From Marivivens sp. LCG002 (GTDB lineage Bacteria; Pseudomonadota; Alphaproteobacteria; Rhodobacterales; Rhodobacteraceae): a stretch of DNA of 64,000 nt. Shown here in pieces: positions 61,331-64,000 of the stretch. The translations under genes and the position numbers were made by a program. Below the pieces are notes generated by a model. It was given only the letters and a program-made list of their open reading frames with translations. It did no database searches and was not told the origin of the DNA. The stretch lies in NCBI RefSeq assembly GCF_030264275.1, contig NZ_CP127165.1, positions 1,414,001 to 1,478,000 of the forward strand, written 5' to 3'. How positions within the stretch are numbered: the stretch's first letter is position 1; every line of letters starts with the position of its first letter.

Positions 61331-64000
61331 TTATCCAAGCAGACGCGTGACCACCGCGTCCGCCTCTTGTGCTGCCTCGGCCATTGCCTGCCTGAGCGCT
61401 TCGATGTTTTCATAACCTGTCTCACGCAAGATAAACCGCCGTCCGCCTTCGCCAAGGTCTTCGGGCTTTAAAACGCCGCCCGTCAGCAATCGCGCCGACG
61501 CCTGCAGTTGCCAGAAGAGCGCCGCCGCACGACAAAGCGCCGCTTCATCTGCGGCATTGAACCAACCGGACGCGACACCGGCTGCGATTTGCTCGGACAC
61601 AAGCCGTGCATCGCTGCCCGCACAAAGCGCTGCGGTCTGGGCGATGAGTTCTACATCCTGCAAGCGCCCTGCCCCGATTTTCGCGTCCCAGTCCCCTTGG
61701 GGGGCTTTGGCGGCGGCAATCCGGCTGCGCATTTCACTCACGTCGGCAAGGACCGATCCGCCTTTGGACTTCTCGGCCAAAAGCACGCGGCGGAATGCCT
61801 CGACCTCGGCACCAAGCTCCATGTTCCCCGCCACAGGCCGCGCACGGGTGAGCGCGAGATGCTCCCATGTCCATGCCTCGTTCCGTTGGTAATCCTGAAA
61901 CGCGGTGAAAGACGTGGCGACAGGCCCCTGCCGCCCAGAGGGACGCAGACGCATATCCACCTCGTAAAGCCGCCCGTCCGACATGGGCACGGTCACAGCG
62001 GTCACCAAAGCTTGCGTCAGCCGAGCATAATAGGCACGCGTCGCCAACGGACGACGTCCCTCCGAAGCTTCGACCCCTTCCGCGTCATAGATCATGATCA
62101 GATCAAGATCAGAGGCGGAATTCAGCCGCGCCGCTCCGAGCGATCCCATCCCGAGCACGACCGCGCCCCGCCCCGGCGGGTTGCCGTGTTTGGCGCTGAA
62201 ATCCTCGAGCACGAGCGGCCAAAGACCTGCAATCACCGCCTCGGCCAGATCAGCATATTCGCGTCCCGCCTCGACCGCGGTGATCAGGCCGCGCAAATGA
62301 TGGACCCCGACGCGGAAGTGCCATTCCTTCATAAAGCGGCGCGCCATGTTCAGCTTGTCTTCGTAATCGCGCGCCTCGCGCATCGCCCGTTCAAGCCGTT
62401 TGGTAAGCTTTTCGGCCCCCGGCCATTCGCTAAAGAACCCCCCCGAGATGACCATGTCGAACACATCGGCGTTCCGCGACAGATACTGCGCAAGCGCCGG
62501 CGCCGTCGCGCAAATATCCACGATCAATTGGTTCAGTTGCGGGTTCGCCTCGAAAAGCGAAAAGAGCTGCACCCCCGCAGGAAGCCCCTTGAGAAAGGCG
62601 TCGAACTGCAAGAGCGCCTCGTCGGGCTTTGCCGCCTCTTTCAGTCGCGAGAGGATTTCAGGCCGAAGCCGCTTGAAAATCTCGACTGCGCGATCCGAGC
62701 GAAACGCGGGATAGTCCATCCAGCGCTGCACGATCTCTGCACCGAAATCATCGAGTGGCTTGGCCTCTCCCGGAGCAAAGAACCCTTCGGTGAGGGTGTG
62801 GACCTCTTCGATGCGCTGGACCAGCTCGGCCCGAAGCGCCGCTGTCTCGTAGCCCATGAGCGCCGCCAACCGATCGAACCCCTCAGGCGTTGTGGGGAGC
62901 GCATGGGTTTGTTGATCGTTGATCATCTGGACGCGGTGTTCCACCGTTCGATGGAACACGTAGTGGTCATAAAGCGTATCGGCGACCTCTTGCGGGATCC
63001 ACTCGGCCCGCGCCAGTTCTTGCAGCCCCTCGCGGGTTTGTCGCACGCGAAGCGCAGGGTTGCGCCCCCCCGCGATGAGCTGGCGGGTTTGGGTAAAGAA
63101 CTCGATCTCGCGAATACCGCCACGACCAAGCTTCATATTATGGCCTTCAAGAACCAGCGGCCCATGCAGCCCCTTGTGATCGCGGATCTTAAGCCGCATG
63201 TCGTGGGCATCCTGAATGGCCGCAAAATCGAGATGCTTGCGCCAGACAAAGGGACGCAGTGTTTCAAGGAAAGCAGCGCCCGCTTTGATATCGCCCGCGC
63301 AGGGGTTCGCCTTGATATAGGCCGCGCGCTCCCACGTGCGGCCCACGCTTTCGTAATAATGCTCGGCAGCAAGGGTCGAGAGGCACACAGGCGTCACACT
63401 CGCATCGGGACGCAGCCGAAGATCGGTGCGGAACACATAGCCATCGGCGGTCACATCCGAGAGGATCGAAGTCATCTTGCGCGTGACGCGGATAAAGGCC
63501 GCGCGCGCGTCGAAATAGCTATCCTCGTCAAAGCGGCTCTCGTCAAAGAGCATGATAAGGTCGATGTCCGACGAATAGTTGAGCTCGCCCGCCCCCATCT
63601 TGCCCATGGCAAGCGCGATCATACCGCCTGCGACCTCTGCATCCTCGATCCCGAGACTGGGGATTTTGCCGCGATTGATCTCTGCCGCCACAAGACGGCG
63701 CAGACAGACATCGACCGCCGCCGCTGCGAAATCCGACAACGCGCCCGTCACCTTTTCAAGCGGCCAGACACCGCCAAGATCGGCAAGCGCGGTCAAGGCG
63801 GCGATCCGCCGTTTTGCGCGGCGAAGCTCAACGGCCAAAGCGTCGGCCTCGAGCGCCCGCACGACGGCCAAGGCTGCATCCAATGCAGCTTCGGGGTCGT
63901 GGAAGGCGCCCGCAAGCCAATCCGCCTCTTTTTGCATCAACCCGAGAAGATAGGGGCTCGATCCCCCTGTCCCCGCAACAAGTCGAGCTGTGTTGTCGGA
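61331..64000 (-). CDS. glnE: glutamine synthetase adenylyltransferase/adenylyl-removing enzyme, N-terminus cut
   Basis: Bifunctional regulator that adds and removes AMP on glutamine synthetase under PII control. About 889 residues are visible; the frame is open to base 64000 (SSPYLLGLMQKEADWLAG near the edge), so the start lies to the right. Two nucleotidyltransferase sites are present: GKMGAGELNYSSDIDLIM (deadenylation half) and GSLGAARLNSASDLDLIM (adenylylation half), separated by the helical R domain. The TTG that could open a frame at 63940 is internal. Confidence 0.95.
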   Translation of the reverse strand, partial: SDNTARLVAGTGGSSPYLLGLMQKEADWLAGAFHDPEAALDAALAVVRALEADALAVELRRAKRRIAALTALADLGGVWPLEKVTGALSDFAAAAVDVCLRRLVAAEINRGKIPSLGIEDAEVAGGMIALAMGKMGAGELNYSSDIDLIMLFDESRFDEDSYFDARAAFIRVTRKMTSILSDVTADGYVFRTDLRLRPDASVTPVCLSTLAAEHYYESVGRTWERAAYIKANPCAGDIKAGAAFLETLRPFVWRKHLDFAAIQDAHDMRLKIRDHKGLHGPLVLEGHNMKLGRGGIREIEFFTQTRQLIAGGRNPALRVRQTREGLQELARAEWIPQEVADTLYDHYVFHRTVEHRVQMINDQQTHALPTTPEGFDRLAALMGYETAALRAELVQRIEEVHTLTEGFFAPGEAKPLDDFGAEIVQRWMDYPAFRSDRAVEIFKRLRPEILSRLKEAAKPDEALLQFDAFLKGLPAGVQLFSLFEANPQLNQLIVDICATAPALAQYLSRNADVFDMVISGGFFSEWPGAEKLTKRLERAMREARDYEDKLNMARRFMKEWHFRVGVHHLRGLITAVEAGREYADLAEAVIAGLWPLVLEDFSAKHGNPPGRGAVVLGMGSLGAARLNSASDLDLIMIYDAEGVEASEGRRPLATRAYYARLTQALVTAVTVPMSDGRLYEVDMRLRPSGRQGPVATSFTAFQDYQRNEAWTWEHLALTRARPVAGNMELGAEVEAFRRVLLAEKSKGGSVLADVSEMRSRIAAAKAPQGDWDAKIGAGRLQDVELIAQTAALCAGSDARLVSEQIAAGVASGWFNAADEAALCRAAALFWQLQASARLLTGGVLKPEDLGEGGRRFILRETGYENIEALRQAMAEAAQEADAVVTRLLG

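Noticed and set aside
1-64000. CRISPR arrays, IS elements, prophage genes, rRNA
   Set aside because: No regularly spaced repeats, transposase or phage motifs or rRNA sequence were seen.

Overview
The window looks like 64 kb of chromosome from an alphaproteobacterium of the Rhodobacteraceae (Roseobacter/Rhodobacter group). The basis is: high GC with dense overlapping genes; an iscR-iscS-sufB-...-sufC-sufD-...-sufS locus whose IscR lacks the usual cysteine triad; an Irr-type ICE box; a trgA-trgB-cysK tellurite block of the kind described in Rhodobacter sphaeroides; a one-cysteine DksA; an alphaproteobacterial direct-repeat LexA box; and an Entner-Doudoroff edd-eda pair. I see no rRNA, CRISPR array, insertion sequence, integrase or phage module. 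The sequence reads as core genome, with interest in gene neighbourhoods and regulatory sites rather than in cargo islands. Species cannot be named from this.

Layout. 1-7 kb: a leftward envelope operon (L,D-transpeptidase, LpxD-like acyltransferase, specialised acyl carrier protein, ketoacyl-ACP synthase cut by the window edge) faces a DUF882/MepK-like peptidase. Then come a LysR-like regulator, an XRE regulator with a CtrA-like box, and a GtrA-like membrane protein. 7-15 kb: tRNA-Arg and the leftward Fe-S assembly operon. 15-20 kb: rightward housekeeping genes (hydrolase, HD phosphohydrolase, YitT, SMR transporter, typA). 20-24.5 kb: leftward recA-MOSC and alaS-DUF1330. 24.7-30.6 kb: a rightward SOS mutasome (imuA, imuB, dnaE2) led by a sulfotransferase-like gene, head-to-head with recA over one LexA box. 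30.6-38.4 kb: transporters, an iron-type alcohol dehydrogenase, an AhpD-like protein, an apparently frameshifted YeeE/YedE transporter behind an FNR-like box, a uracil/xanthine permease, tRNA-Ser and an AI-2E family permease.

38.4-47 kb: a long leftward block phr-cfa-trgA-trgB-cysK-mscS-alaX combining light damage repair, lipid modification, tellurite/cysteine metabolism, osmotic release and tRNA proofreading. 47-57 kb: xthA, a flavin monooxygenase, dksA, then rightward moxR, a DUF2927 lipoprotein, a tiny membrane protein and a CoxE-like VWA protein. These are followed by small membrane proteins, an M48 protease, a PIN protein and rlmI. 57-64 kb: a lipoprotein, edd-eda behind a LacI-type operator, two small genes and glnE, whose N-terminus lies outside the window.

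Most interesting points: the LPS-type ACP/LpxD/KAS cluster beside L,D-transpeptidase and MepK-like genes; the ICE box on the suf promoter; the recA/mutasome divergon with a sulfotransferase inside; the yedE frameshift at a T5C stretch; the MoxR/DUF2927/VWA cluster with a 425-base structured leader and a possible TTG-started small ORF; and the extended trg operon.
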